The notes below the pieces were generated by a model. It worked only from the letters and a program-made list of their open reading frames with translations, was not told where the DNA came from and ran no database searches. The position numbers and the translations under genes were made by a program. From NCBI RefSeq assembly GCF_002847525.1, contig NZ_PKKM01000002.1, forward strand, positions 124,001 to 188,000: a DNA stretch of 64,000 nt, read 5' to 3'. Numbering within the stretch: position 1 is the first letter of the stretch; the number at the start of each line of letters is the position of its first letter. This document shows, one piece after another, positions 7,816 to 17,311 of this stretch. This DNA comes from Schaalia odontolytica (lineage in GTDB: Bacteria > Actinomycetota > Actinomycetes > Actinomycetales > Actinomycetaceae).

Positions 7816-9468
7816 ATGGTTTATTCTCCGAAATACCACCGCCTGAAGGAATTCATGAAGGCCGCCGAGGCGAACAAGGGCCTCGACGCGTGGAACGACG
7901 AACACGACAAGACGATCGAGGGCTTCAAGCAGGCCGTCGAACGCCTGAAGGCCTACCGCGACGGCCAAGGCTTCAAGGGCGAGGCGGCCAAGGCCATGAC
8001 CGACTGGGTGGACAATTCGATCAAACGTATCGAGGGCTACCGCGTCCGCTACGAGGCGCAGTATCAGTCCTACCAACAAGGACGCAACGACATGGCGACG
8101 GCGCTGAGCGAGGCGGGCTCGATCTCCGACACCCTGGTGGACCCGGTCACCGCTGCGATGGGCTATCTCCCCTTCGTGACCCTTCCCTCCAGCGCCCCCG
8201 GCGGTGGCCTTTCCGCCGGACCGGTCAAAATCACGACGGGCTCCGCGTACGTGGCGGGCGTCGAGGCCCAGAACAACGAAGCGCGCGAGGCGGCCTGCGG
8301 GCGCATCCTTGACACGCTGAATAGGAATCTGCGTTCTGGTGTCGGCGACATTAGAGACGCTTCACGGTCCGGCAAGACCGATGGCGACCCCACGAAGGAT
8401 AAGGATAAGCATAAGGATAAGGACGGCGGCGGTGGCGGCGGCGACAATCCCGGCGGCGGTGGCGGCGGCCGTAACCCCGGTGGCGGTGGCGGCGGCCGTA
8501 ACCCCGGTGGTGGCGGCTACGGCGGTGGTGGCTACACGCCGGAGAACGGCTTCGGCCGCGAAGCCGGCCGTAACGGAGAGGGATACCCGGGCGGCTTCGA
8601 CAAGCCGTGGTGGAGCGAGGCTGACGCGGCCGCTGCCCGTAACCGCGTGATCGCCTCGGGCGCTGTGCCGACCAAGGAACTGCCCTACGGCGAGCTGGGG
8701 TCGCGTACGAACCCGATCACCGACCCGCAGGACCTCATGGACACCGACCTGCTCCACACGCGCGTCAACGGCACCACGTATCGCAACGGCGTCGTCGGCG
8801 GACACACCCCCGCCCCCGCGGCCGACGCGCTGCATCCACTGTGGCGCCTCAACAACCACGCCGCCGCCGACGCGATGACCGCCGGTCGCCTGGGCGGCGC
8901 GGGCGTGCTCGGCGCTGGCGCGCTGGGCATGCGCGGCGCGGCCCGCATGGGTTCGGGCTTTGGTGGCCTGGGCGGTGCCTCCGGTGCCTCCGGTTCGGCG
9001 AACGGCCTGGGCATGGGCGGCCTGCGTGGCATCTCGGGCACGACCGGCTCGGCCGCTAGCTTCGGTGGCACGAACCTGCGCGTGGGCACCTACTCCGGGT
9101 CGGGTTTTGGTTCCTACACTCCCCCCGCCTCCGTGGCCGGCGCGAACGGCACCGCAGGCGCTGGCGCTTCGGGCGTAACCGGTACGACCGGTGCCGGTGG
9201 TGGCGCGGCTGGTGCGGCTGGCGCTGCCGGTCGCGGCGGCGCGGGCGCTGGCGGCGGCTTCATGGGCGGCGGCGCGGGTGCTGGTGCTGGCATGGGCAAG
9301 GACGACAAGAAGGGCCGCAAGCGCAAGTACGTGGCATTCTCGGTCGATGAGGATGAGGACGATCTGCCCGCAGGCTACGTCAACCCCCTGTCCCAGACCT
9401 ACGGAACAGACCGCACCATCGCTCCCGCCAAGCGGGAGGACGACGGATGGGACCTGCGCCAGTGGTGA
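7816..9468 (+). CDS. Putative T7SS substrate with helical N-terminus and Gly/Ala-rich region
   Basis: The 550-residue product has no signal peptide. Residues 1-150 are helical with the pattern seen in ESX-type domains (GQGFKGEAAKAMTDWVDNS). Residues 190-245 are a Lys/Asp then Gly-rich linker with GGGGGGRNPGG units, and 350-500 are Gly/Ala/Ser-rich. The chain ends in an acidic, Trp-terminated tail (DDGWDLRQW). This resembles large PPE/EspI-like secreted proteins in organisation, not demonstrably in sequence. GAAAGGA precedes the ATG. The 3' end overlaps the first mycosin by 22 bp, which ties it to the secretion operon. The exact family is unknown to me. Confidence 0.65.
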   Translation: MVYSPKYHRLKEFMKAAEANKGLDAWNDEHDKTIEGFKQAVERLKAYRDGQGFKGEAAKAMTDWVDNSIKRIEGYRVRYEAQYQSYQQGRNDMATALSEAGSISDTLVDPVTAAMGYLPFVTLPSSAPGGGLSAGPVKITTGSAYVAGVEAQNNEAREAACGRILDTLNRNLRSGVGDIRDASRSGKTDGDPTKDKDKHKDKDGGGGGGDNPGGGGGGRNPGGGGGGRNPGGGGYGGGGYTPENGFGREAGRNGEGYPGGFDKPWWSEADAAAARNRVIASGAVPTKELPYGELGSRTNPITDPQDLMDTDLLHTRVNGTTYRNGVVGGHTPAPAADALHPLWRLNNHAAADAMTAGRLGGAGVLGAGALGMRGAARMGSGFGGLGGASGASGSANGLGMGGLRGISGTTGSAASFGGTNLRVGTYSGSGFGSYTPPASVAGANGTAGAGASGVTGTTGAGGGAAGAAGAAGRGGAGAGGGFMGGGAGAGAGMGKDDKKGRKRKYVAFSVDEDEDDLPAGYVNPLSQTYGTDRTIAPAKREDDGWDLRQW

Positions 9469-10682
9469 GCTCCCGTCACGACTCCGCGCCCCGTCATCCC
9501 CGCTCGCACGCGGGTGTGGCGGGGCGCGCCGCGCGCGCCCTGACCACCGCCGCCTGCGCCCTGGCCGTGGCCACGGGCGCCCTTGCGGCCACACCGGCCC
9601 CTGCGAGGGCCGACGACACCATCACCACCCAGGACTACTTCTCCTACTACAAACTTGACACCACCCGAGCCAAGGGATACACCGGCACAGGCGTCACCAT
9701 CGCCATGATCGACGGCCCCGTCGACACCAGCGCACCCGAACTGGCCGGCGCCAACATCACCACTAAGACACTGTGCAAGTACGAAGCGACCAACGCCACG
9801 AAGACGCACGCGACTGCCATTGCCTCCGTCCTGGTGTCCAAAAACTACGGCCTCGCACCCGACGCCACCCTTATCGCCTATGCCATGCCCGCTGAAGGCG
9901 AGGAGATTTCCAACGAATGCAGGCAGGACAACAAGGGTCTTAAGCGCACTTCTTTTGCACAATTCGAGACGGCGATGAACGACGGCGCTCAGATCATCTC
10001 TTACTCGTCGTCAGACCCCAATCACGAACAGGTGCCCTTGAAGTGGGCTATCGCTCGCGCCATTGCTCAGGGTGTCATCATCGTGGGTCCTATGGGCAAC
10101 GACGCACGTGACGAAAACCATCTGTCCTTGGCCTGGTGGTCGGGCACCGTGGGCGTTTCCGCGGTCGATTCGACCGGACAGTTTGCAAGCTATTCCTCGT
10201 GGGGCCAAGGAGTCGTCGCCGCTGGCGTGGGCGGGCCCATCAAGGTGCGCGACTACGACACCGGCACCATTACCGACACGCAGGGAACCTCCATCTCCAC
10301 CCCGATCGTGGCCGGACAGATCGCCCTGGCGCGCTCGCGCTGGCCCGAGGCAACCCCCAACCAGATCCTGCAACTGGTCACCCACAGCGGGCTCAACCCC
10401 AACCACGAGTGGAACCAATACACCGGCTACGGTCCTCTCAACATGGGCGGGATGATGAAGACCGATCCCACCCAGTTCCCCGACGAGAACCCCCTGGCCG
10501 ACAAGGGCGGCGGCTCCACCCCCACCCCCGCCGAAGTACAGCAATACATCGACGGCATCGCCCCTTTCGGGGAGATCGAATACGATGACAGCTACATCTA
10601 TCGCGGGGTCAACGAAGACGCACTCGTGCGCGAAGGCCTCACGGCCCACATCGGCACCAGCCCCGCGTACCACCGAAAGTAG
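9447..10682 (+). CDS. Mycosin-type S8 serine protease, tandem copy 1
   Basis: This 411-residue subtilisin-like protease has an N-terminal signal peptide (Arg-rich start, Ala-rich core, cut near PARADD). The catalytic triad is readable: Asp in IAMIDGPVD, His in KTHATAIAS, Ser in GTSISTP, with the oxyanion Asn in GPMGND. The usual HGT is HAT and the usual GTSxA is GTSIS. Mycosins stabilise T7SS complexes and cleave substrates. There is no C-terminal membrane helix; it ends with HIGTSPAYHRK instead. The ATG at 9447 has GGGAGG upstream and overlaps the previous gene. It is closely similar over its length to the next gene, a recent duplication. Confidence 0.88.
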   Translation: MGPAPVVSSRHDSAPRHPRSHAGVAGRAARALTTAACALAVATGALAATPAPARADDTITTQDYFSYYKLDTTRAKGYTGTGVTIAMIDGPVDTSAPELAGANITTKTLCKYEATNATKTHATAIASVLVSKNYGLAPDATLIAYAMPAEGEEISNECRQDNKGLKRTSFAQFETAMNDGAQIISYSSSDPNHEQVPLKWAIARAIAQGVIIVGPMGNDARDENHLSLAWWSGTVGVSAVDSTGQFASYSSWGQGVVAAGVGGPIKVRDYDTGTITDTQGTSISTPIVAGQIALARSRWPEATPNQILQLVTHSGLNPNHEWNQYTGYGPLNMGGMMKTDPTQFPDENPLADKGGGSTPTPAEVQQYIDGIAPFGEIEYDDSYIYRGVNEDALVREGLTAHIGTSPAYHRK

Positions 10683-10686
10683 CCAC

Positions 10687-11892
10687 ATGACACACACGTC
10701 TGACGCGCCCCGTCATCCCCGCTCGCACGCGGGGGTGGCGGGGCGCGCCGCGCGCGCCCTGACCATCGCCGCCTGCGCCCTGGCCCTGGCCACGGGCGCC
10801 CTTGCGGCAACACCGGCCCCTGCGAGGGCCGACGACACCATCACCACCCAGGACTACTTCTCCTACTACAAACTCGACAGCACCCGAGCCAAGGGATACA
10901 CCGGCACAGGCGTCACCATCGCCATGGTCGACGGCCCCGTCGACACCAGCGCACCCGAACTGGCCGGCGCCAACATCACCGTCAAAACACCCTGCAAGTA
11001 CGAAGCTGTCAACGCATCCAAGACCCACGCAACCGCCATCGCCTCCATCCTGGTGTCCAAAAACTACGGCCTGGCACCCGACGCCACCCTCATCGCATAC
11101 TCGACCCCTTCAGCCGACGACGAAGAGGGTTGCACGCACGACGAGAAACTCAAGAGCTCTTCCTATGGCGCCTTTGAGCTGGCAATGAACGACGGCGCGC
11201 AGGTGATCTCTTACTCGAGATCGGATTATAACCACGAGCAGGCACCCTTGAAGTGGGCGATCGCTCGTGCCATGGCGCAGGGCGTCATCATCGTGGGCCC
11301 CATCGGCAACGACGCACGCGACGAAAACCATCTCTCCTTAGCCTGGTGGTCGGGCACGGTGGGCGTCTCCGCGGTCGATTCGACCGGCGAGTTTGCGAGC
11401 TATTCCTCGTGGGGCCAGGGAGTCGTCGCCGCGGGCGTGGGCGGGCCTATCAAGGCGCGCGACTACGACACCGGCACCATCACCGACACTCAGGGAACCT
11501 CGTTTGCGACTCCGATCGTGGCCGGGCAGATCGCCCTGGCGCGCTCGCGCTGGCCCGAGGCGACCCCCAACCAGATCCTGCAACTGGTCACCCACAGCGG
11601 GCTCAACCTGAACAACGAGTGGAACCAGTACACCGGCTACGGCGTTCTCAACATGGGTAGGATGATGAAGACCGATCCCACCCAGTTCCCCGACGAAAAC
11701 CCCCTGGCCGACAAGGGCGGCGGCTCCACCCCCACCCCCGCCGAAGTGCAGCAATACATTGACGGCATCGTTCCCTTCTCGGAGGTCAGTTTCGATGACA
11801 GCTACGTCTATCGTGGGGTCAACGAAAACGCGACTGCAAGAGAAGGCCTCAAGGCCCACATCGGCACCAGCCCCGCGTACCACCGAAAGTAG
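10687..11892 (+). CDS. Mycosin-type S8 serine protease, tandem copy 2
   Basis: This 401-residue protein is nearly a copy of its upstream neighbour, including signal peptide and the HIGTSPAYHRK tail. The triad is Asp in IAMVDGPVD, His in KTHATAIAS and Ser in GTSFATP, here the canonical subtilase serine motif. The main divergence is a surface loop around residues 150-180 (SADDEEGCTHDEKLKSS against GEEISNECRQDNKGLK). The start at 10687 is four bases after the previous stop and has no clear ribosome site, so reinitiation is likely; the frame open to 10585 is an overlap artefact. Two copies suggest gene dosage or diverging substrate choice. Confidence 0.87.
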   Translation: MTHTSDAPRHPRSHAGVAGRAARALTIAACALALATGALAATPAPARADDTITTQDYFSYYKLDSTRAKGYTGTGVTIAMVDGPVDTSAPELAGANITVKTPCKYEAVNASKTHATAIASILVSKNYGLAPDATLIAYSTPSADDEEGCTHDEKLKSSSYGAFELAMNDGAQVISYSRSDYNHEQAPLKWAIARAMAQGVIIVGPIGNDARDENHLSLAWWSGTVGVSAVDSTGEFASYSSWGQGVVAAGVGGPIKARDYDTGTITDTQGTSFATPIVAGQIALARSRWPEATPNQILQLVTHSGLNLNNEWNQYTGYGVLNMGRMMKTDPTQFPDENPLADKGGGSTPTPAEVQQYIDGIVPFSEVSFDDSYVYRGVNENATAREGLKAHIGTSPAYHRK

Positions 11893-11961
11893 CCACTCCC
11901 CCGTGCCCGCGCCCCGGCCTCGTTCGGCCTGAGGCGCGAGCACCCGGAAGCGGACATACGA

Positions 11962-11998
11962 GAGCTCCTGCACCCACACGACCGTGGGGCAGGAGCTC
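11962..11998. terminator. Hairpin between convergent mycosin genes
   Basis: Ten-base arms GAGCTCCTGC (11962-11971) and GCAGGAGCTC (11989-11998) form a perfect stem with a 17-base loop. It sits between two convergent genes and could serve both. No U-run follows on either strand. Confidence 0.55.
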
Positions 11999-12010
11999 AT
12001 CGTCTACCGA

Positions 12011-13219
12011 CTACTTCTTCTTACCCGTCACCTTCTTGTGATAGCGCGGGCTGGTCCCCAGGTGAACGGGATAATCGTGCTGATCGCCACGCGCCATACG
12101 CTCATCCAACCCCCGGTAGGTGTACGAACGATCATTTTGGATCAGGCGAGGATCCACCACACCATCGGAATAGTCCGCCACATCCTGGCGAGTAGGAATC
12201 GACTCATTCCCCTTATCCATAAAAGGATTCTCGTCCGGGAAGTCCCTCGGGTTCGTCGTCAGCAGCGCATACGTATCCAGCGCCCCGAAACCCGTGTACG
12301 GGTTCCACTGCCCGCCATTTCCACCCACGCCTGTACGCGCCAAGCCCTGCATGATCTGATTGCCCGTCGCACGCGGCCACCGCTCCATCGACAACGCCAG
12401 AGAGCCAGCGACGATAGGGGTCGCAAACGACGTGCCCCACCACTCACCGCGCTCCATCGACGTGCTCGACCGCGCGATCGGACGCCCCAGGGCAGCGGTC
12501 GAAATGGGATTCCCCCAATTCGTGTAGTCGGACGCGTGCCCGTTCGACTCAATCGCAGCCACACCCACGACACCACTCCATGCGGGTAACCACGCCGTCG
12601 AATCCCGAGTCGAATCGTTGCCCGCACAAGCCACAACCGGGACCTGCTGTGAGATGGCTCGGGCGAGAGCCCACCGCATCCCCTCGTAGTTGTTTTCCGG
12701 ATAGCTCGACGAGGTCGTGATGACCGCTACCCCGTCGTTCAGCGCGGTCTCAATGAGGAACGCCAGATCGGCATACCCACGTGACCGCTGACGAAACGCG
12801 CAATCCTGTCCCGTCGAGTCACCGGAAAACGACACCGTGTACGCCTTCAGCCGCGCACCGGGGGCCACCCCGAACTGCGGGGAGACCAGGATCTGCGCGA
12901 TCACCGTCCCATGATCCCAGTGCGCATCCAACGAGCTCACCGAACACGGCGTGTAGGACTCGATGTGCGCGCCCTGCAGCTCCGGGATGCCCGCGTTGAC
13001 GGGGCCGTCGATCAGCGCGATCGTGATGCCCTCTCCCGTATACCCCGCCGAATGAATCGAATCCAGGCGATAGTGGGAGTAGAAGGGCTGCTCCCCCGCC
13101 GTAATCGCCGAATCCGCTGAGGCAGGGGCCGCGGGAAGTGCCAACGCACCCACCGCGAGCGCCGCAGCCACCCCCGCACCGGCGCACCGGCGTGCCAGTC
13201 GTGCCTTCTCGTGTCTCAT
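12011..13219 (-). CDS. Mycosin-type S8 serine protease, divergent third copy
   Basis: The 402-residue protein has a signal peptide (cut near PASADS) and a canonical subtilase triad: Asp in IALIDGPVN, His in WDHGTVIA, Ser in GTSFATP, oxyanion Asn in CAGND. It is clearly related to the two tandem mycosins on the other side of the hairpin, sharing the C-terminal block FPDENP...YRG and HLGTSPRYHKK, but is much more diverged. It has no C-terminal membrane helix and ends in a Lys-rich tail. The ATG at 13219 lies seven bases after AAAGGA; a GTG directly before it is the alternative. It follows the kinase gene by 31 bp and is probably the last gene of that operon. Confidence 0.87.
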   Translation of the reverse strand: MRHEKARLARRCAGAGVAAALAVGALALPAAPASADSAITAGEQPFYSHYRLDSIHSAGYTGEGITIALIDGPVNAGIPELQGAHIESYTPCSVSSLDAHWDHGTVIAQILVSPQFGVAPGARLKAYTVSFSGDSTGQDCAFRQRSRGYADLAFLIETALNDGVAVITTSSSYPENNYEGMRWALARAISQQVPVVACAGNDSTRDSTAWLPAWSGVVGVAAIESNGHASDYTNWGNPISTAALGRPIARSSTSMERGEWWGTSFATPIVAGSLALSMERWPRATGNQIMQGLARTGVGGNGGQWNPYTGFGALDTYALLTTNPRDFPDENPFMDKGNESIPTRQDVADYSDGVVDPRLIQNDRSYTYRGLDERMARGDQHDYPVHLGTSPRYHKKVTGKKK

Positions 13220-13250
13220 CACAGTGTCCTTTCGCCTCGCCGATCTGCGG

Positions 13251-14756
13251 CTACGGCATCGTCACGCACTGCGTGACCGGCGCGGACTCGCGTCCGCTCA
13301 CCTCCGCGACGACGCTGACCGTCAGGCAGTTCTCGCCGCTCACGGCCGTCGTCGTCAGGGAGTTACGGCGCATGGTCTCAGCGACCACGGCCTCGCCCGG
13401 ACGCTCCAGCACGTATTTGAAGACGAACTGATCGACCTTGTTCTGACCCTGCTGGGGGATATCCCAGCTCCACAGGATCTCCGTGCCCTTCGGGGTCGCA
13501 ACGACCTCCGCGACGGCAGCGGGCGGCGCGCCTCCCGCGTCGTTCACGCTGCCACCATCCGGCGTCTCGCTCGTCGATCCGGCAGTCGGATCCGAGGCAC
13601 CACCCACATGGATACTGTGTCCGCCGCCCGTCAGCATCGCCACGACCAGACCGGCCGTCGCGAGCACCATAACGACAGCGAGAACGGGCAGCACCCACTT
13701 GGGGCGCTTCGACTCACCCTCGACCAACCCGGTACGGCTCGTCGTCGAGTTCCCAGCCCACGCCTCGTCCAACGAAGCATGGGCACCATCGGCGAAGCTC
13801 CCGCGGCGCGTGCGCGTACGCTCCGCATCCAGGGCAGCCGGCGAGGGCGACGACAGGGCCGAGGAGGGCGCGCTCGAGGAGGCGACGACACTCAGTTTCA
13901 TCTCCGTCACCGGCCGGTGCATCTCCCGCTCAATCGTCTGCAGCGCATAGCCCAGCGCCGCCGCGGAACCGAAACGCTGCTCCGGATCCAGGCTCATCGC
14001 GCGGCGCACGATCGCCGTCACCGCGTCAGGCACGCCCGGGCGGTCAATGCGCGACACGCGTCCGCGCGCCACGCGCTGAGCGACCGCCTTCGCAGAGTTA
14101 TCCCCATCGACCACCTCGAAGGGCGAACGGCCCATCAGCAGCGTCCACAGGGTCGCCCCCAGGGCCCACACGTCCTGCGTCGGGTGAGCGCGCGCCGTGC
14201 CCGCAATCTGCTCCGGGGGCGCCCACATCACCGAAAACGCATCCCGGCCGCTGCGCGGATCAGCGCCCACCGGCTCCGACACACCAAAGTCCGTCAGAAC
14301 CGGAGACCCGTAGGCGTTGATCATGATGTTGCTCGGCTTGATGTCGCGATGCACGTAGCCCGCGCGGTGCAACATCTCCGCGCCACCGCACATGCGGATC
14401 ACCATCGACAGGGCGCGATCCGTCGCCATGGGGTTTGCGCGCACCTGATCGAGGATATTCGCGACCGGGCAATACTCCATCACCAGGTAGGGGCGGCCGT
14501 CCGACGTGCGCCCCGCGCCGTAGAGCTGAGCGACAGCCGGGTGACCCGACACGAGAGCCATGACGTCCGCCTCGCGGGCAATCCCGGCCTCGCCGTCCGC
14601 CCCGCGGTCCCGGCGGGCGACCTTGACAGCCACCTCGCGGCTGGGCAGCTCCTGACGGCACAGGAACACGTCCGCGAAACCACCCGCCCCCAGGGGGCGA
14701 ATCCACTGGTATCCCGGTATCGCCGGGACCATTCCGACGCGAGCGTCGCTATCCAT
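13251..14756 (-). CDS. PknB-like transmembrane Ser/Thr protein kinase
   Basis: This is a 501-residue receptor-type kinase. The kinase domain covers residues 15-270: Gly loop (LGAGGFADV), VAVKVAR lysine, catalytic HRDIKPSN from residue 136, DFG (TDFGVSE) and an APPEQ activation-loop end. A Ser/Ala-rich juxtamembrane segment follows, one transmembrane helix near residue 345 (VLPVLAVVMVLATAGLVVAM), and an extracellular part of about 130 residues that ends like a fibronectin-type strand set, with no PASTA repeats. Its ATG overlaps the stop of the preceding gene (TGATG). This corresponds to the kinase (Pkb2) of the bifidobacterial PFNA cluster by gene order. Kinase identity is sure; the ligand is unknown. 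Confidence 0.92.
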   Translation of the reverse strand: MDSDARVGMVPAIPGYQWIRPLGAGGFADVFLCRQELPSREVAVKVARRDRGADGEAGIAREADVMALVSGHPAVAQLYGAGRTSDGRPYLVMEYCPVANILDQVRANPMATDRALSMVIRMCGGAEMLHRAGYVHRDIKPSNIMINAYGSPVLTDFGVSEPVGADPRSGRDAFSVMWAPPEQIAGTARAHPTQDVWALGATLWTLLMGRSPFEVVDGDNSAKAVAQRVARGRVSRIDRPGVPDAVTAIVRRAMSLDPEQRFGSAAALGYALQTIEREMHRPVTEMKLSVVASSSAPSSALSSPSPAALDAERTRTRRGSFADGAHASLDEAWAGNSTTSRTGLVEGESKRPKWVLPVLAVVMVLATAGLVVAMLTGGGHSIHVGGASDPTAGSTSETPDGGSVNDAGGAPPAAVAEVVATPKGTEILWSWDIPQQGQNKVDQFVFKYVLERPGEAVVAETMRRNSLTTTAVSGENCLTVSVVAEVSGRESAPVTQCVTMP

Positions 14757-17311
14757 CAACGTTTCCCTTTCCCACGGCCACTAACGCGCCCAATCAGCGA
14801 ACGACGCCCCTCACCGGAAGCTGCTGCCGCCTGGCGGCGTGCGCGGCGACGCCAACGCAACGACTTCAGCGACAGGGCGTGGCGCACCCGCGCGAACACC
14901 GACACCGACGAGGCCCACTCGCGGCGCAGCTCATCCACGTCGTTCCACGCCTGCTCGGCGTCCTGCGCGCGCGCACCGGTCACCGCGAAGTCCGCGACGT
15001 CCGCGCGGCGCGCGACCGTCACGACGCGGGGCACCGCGCCGGAGAACAGCGACCAGCCGGGCACACGCACGTCGGCCGCCGAGCGCGTGCGCGCCTTGCG
15101 GGCCTTGCGTGAGGAGGCCTCGTCGCCCTCGGAGGTCTCGGGGGTCCACTGCGAGGCGAGCGCCCACGCGACCTCCTGGCGCGTCAGGTGAGGCTCCACC
15201 ACCAGTCCAGAGTCGATCGCAGTGTCCACCAGCTCATCCCACGAGCCGCGCACCGCTTCGGCGGCCTGCGCCTTGCGGCGGGCCTTGCGGCGGCGAGACT
15301 TCGCCAGGAGCACCACCAGCACCGGGCCGAGGAGCACCAGCAGCGACAGAGACACCGTGCCGATCGCCATCCACGGGATATGCAGGCCGTTCGGATCGTG
15401 CGGATCCGTCGCCTGGTCGCGGGTAGCCGGAGGCAGCTCAACCGGCTGCTCCGGGGGCTCCGGCGGCTGCAGAACCTGCGGCTTAGGCACGGACTTCGGC
15501 TTGTTGACCTGCGTCGTGGGCTGCTGGTCTCGCGGCGGTGTCGGGTCGAAGGTCGCCCATCCGACGCCAGGGAACTCGACCTCGACCCATGCGTGCATGT
15601 CCGCGCCCGTCAGGTCCACGTTCCCCGACGTTCCCTCGCGGTACGCGCCCATCACGACGCGGGCGTTGATCCCCTGCGAGTGCAGCATGAGCGCCATCAG
15701 GGTCGCGTACTGCTCGTCGTCGCCCACCAGCATGTCCGCGCCAATCATGCGCTGGATGCGGTCCTGGGAGGAACCCGGACGCGAGTTGATCGTGTCCTCG
15801 TTCGAGTAGTAGCCGTCCGTATGCAGGAAGTTCTCAATCGCGCGGGCCTTCTCCAGGTCCGAACGCGCGGTCAGCGTGTGCTCGGCAGCGAGCGTATCCA
15901 CGTCCTTGGGGACGTTCGTGTCGCCCCCGGCGTAGCGGGCGGCCTCAACGCTGGCGAACTCCGCGTCCGCGCGGTCACGAGGCATCGTCAGGCTCATCGT
16001 GTAGCCCATCTCACCGGCGGGGCCCGTCGTCAGCGCGGTCTCAGCCCACAGGTCGTAGTTCAGGCCCTTCTGCTGGTCGGCCGCGAGAGGGTCACTCGGG
16101 TCGAACTCCAGGACGTGCACCTGACCGATCGTGGGCACCCACGGTCCCAGCAGCTGCGACGTCGAGACAGTCGTCTCGACCTCAGCCTCGTTCGCGTTGC
16201 GGCCCGGGATCGTCGAACCGACGCGGCGATATCCCGCCGTGCCATCCGCATTCGCCACGCCCATGCCGAAGGTCGTCCCGTCGTACACGTCCATCGCGCC
16301 CAGGCGCACGCGCGCCTCCTTGGGCATGTTGGTCACGTGAATCAGGGACGAGTCCTCGAGGTCCTTGTTGTAGTGACGGTAGCTCGACAGCGGCGAAGGA
16401 TACTCGCGCGCATCCACGGGCGGCTCCACGACGTCGCGCCCCACGACACGGTCCGAGGCCGTGGGACCCAGCACGGACGCAGCAGGGATCGCGGCCGCGA
16501 CCATGACGCCAACCATCAGCGAGGCCATACCCACGCGCCACCACACGTGCACGATCTGACGCGAGGACCCACCCATCGTCGTAGACGCCGACGTCGTCGA
16601 CGACGACATGCCAATAACGATGTCAGCACCCGAGCGCGCCCGGCCAATCGCCGAGGCCCACGACCACCAGGCGATGAGGGCCACCCACCAGACGATGACG
16701 AGAATGAGGTTCGGGGTGTGGTTCGTCGGGCCCCACACGATCGCGATCACGCCGCACAGGATGAGGGCCGCCGAGCCCCACATCGGGCGCGCGTAGCGCA
16801 CCGTGACGACGCCCGCAGCGACCGAACACACGAGGCACGCCATCCACGGCACCATCGCCGGCCCCACATAGGAGCCAGCAGGAGGCGTCAGCGTCAGCAG
16901 GTCCTTCCAAGCCTCGACCGCGCCGATGACGAGCGTCTGGAGTGTCCGGGACGTAGGCACCACGACCCAGCGGGTCGTCTCACGCAGGGCCGCGGGCCCG
17001 CCGAGCAGGAAGTGAGCGGCCACGACGCAGGCCACGATCGACAGCAGGTCCCAGCGCCACCTCGACGCCGCCCAGGACACGAGCAGACCGACAAGGACAC
17101 CCAGGCCCGCGGCAATCGCACCCTCTCCCCCGCCGAAGACGGACTCGAACATGACAATGGGGCCCACGAAGAGGACACCCAGCACCAGCAGCGACCACGC
17201 GGGCATGGCCGCGCGACGCATCGAGCCGCCCATCGTCGTCTCGGTAGCCTCCGAGCGACGCGAACGACGCGGCGGGGCCTGATGGGCAGCAGGACGAACG
17301 GGAGCGCTCAC
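14756..17311 (-). CDS. TgpA-like transglutaminase-fold membrane protein, catalytic Cys replaced by Asp
   Basis: The 851-residue protein starts with about six or seven transmembrane helices, then an extracytoplasmic region with a transglutaminase core around residues 520-595, a Pro-rich linker, one more helix near 690 and a basic cytoplasmic tail. The core shows His573 (DMHAWVEVEF) and Asp589 (WATFDPTP), but the nucleophile position in VGDDEQYA is Asp532 where G-x-C is expected. It is therefore probably not a thiol enzyme. The GTG start overlaps the DUF58 stop by four bases (GTGA). Equivalent genes occur in DUF58/kinase clusters of other actinobacteria. Confidence 0.88.
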   Translation of the reverse strand: MSAPVRPAAHQAPPRRSRRSEATETTMGGSMRRAAMPAWSLLVLGVLFVGPIVMFESVFGGGEGAIAAGLGVLVGLLVSWAASRWRWDLLSIVACVVAAHFLLGGPAALRETTRWVVVPTSRTLQTLVIGAVEAWKDLLTLTPPAGSYVGPAMVPWMACLVCSVAAGVVTVRYARPMWGSAALILCGVIAIVWGPTNHTPNLILVIVWWVALIAWWSWASAIGRARSGADIVIGMSSSTTSASTTMGGSSRQIVHVWWRVGMASLMVGVMVAAAIPAASVLGPTASDRVVGRDVVEPPVDAREYPSPLSSYRHYNKDLEDSSLIHVTNMPKEARVRLGAMDVYDGTTFGMGVANADGTAGYRRVGSTIPGRNANEAEVETTVSTSQLLGPWVPTIGQVHVLEFDPSDPLAADQQKGLNYDLWAETALTTGPAGEMGYTMSLTMPRDRADAEFASVEAARYAGGDTNVPKDVDTLAAEHTLTARSDLEKARAIENFLHTDGYYSNEDTINSRPGSSQDRIQRMIGADMLVGDDEQYATLMALMLHSQGINARVVMGAYREGTSGNVDLTGADMHAWVEVEFPGVGWATFDPTPPRDQQPTTQVNKPKSVPKPQVLQPPEPPEQPVELPPATRDQATDPHDPNGLHIPWMAIGTVSLSLLVLLGPVLVVLLAKSRRRKARRKAQAAEAVRGSWDELVDTAIDSGLVVEPHLTRQEVAWALASQWTPETSEGDEASSRKARKARTRSAADVRVPGWSLFSGAVPRVVTVARRADVADFAVTGARAQDAEQAWNDVDELRREWASSVSVFARVRHALSLKSLRWRRRARRQAAAASGEGRRSLIGRVSGRGKGKR

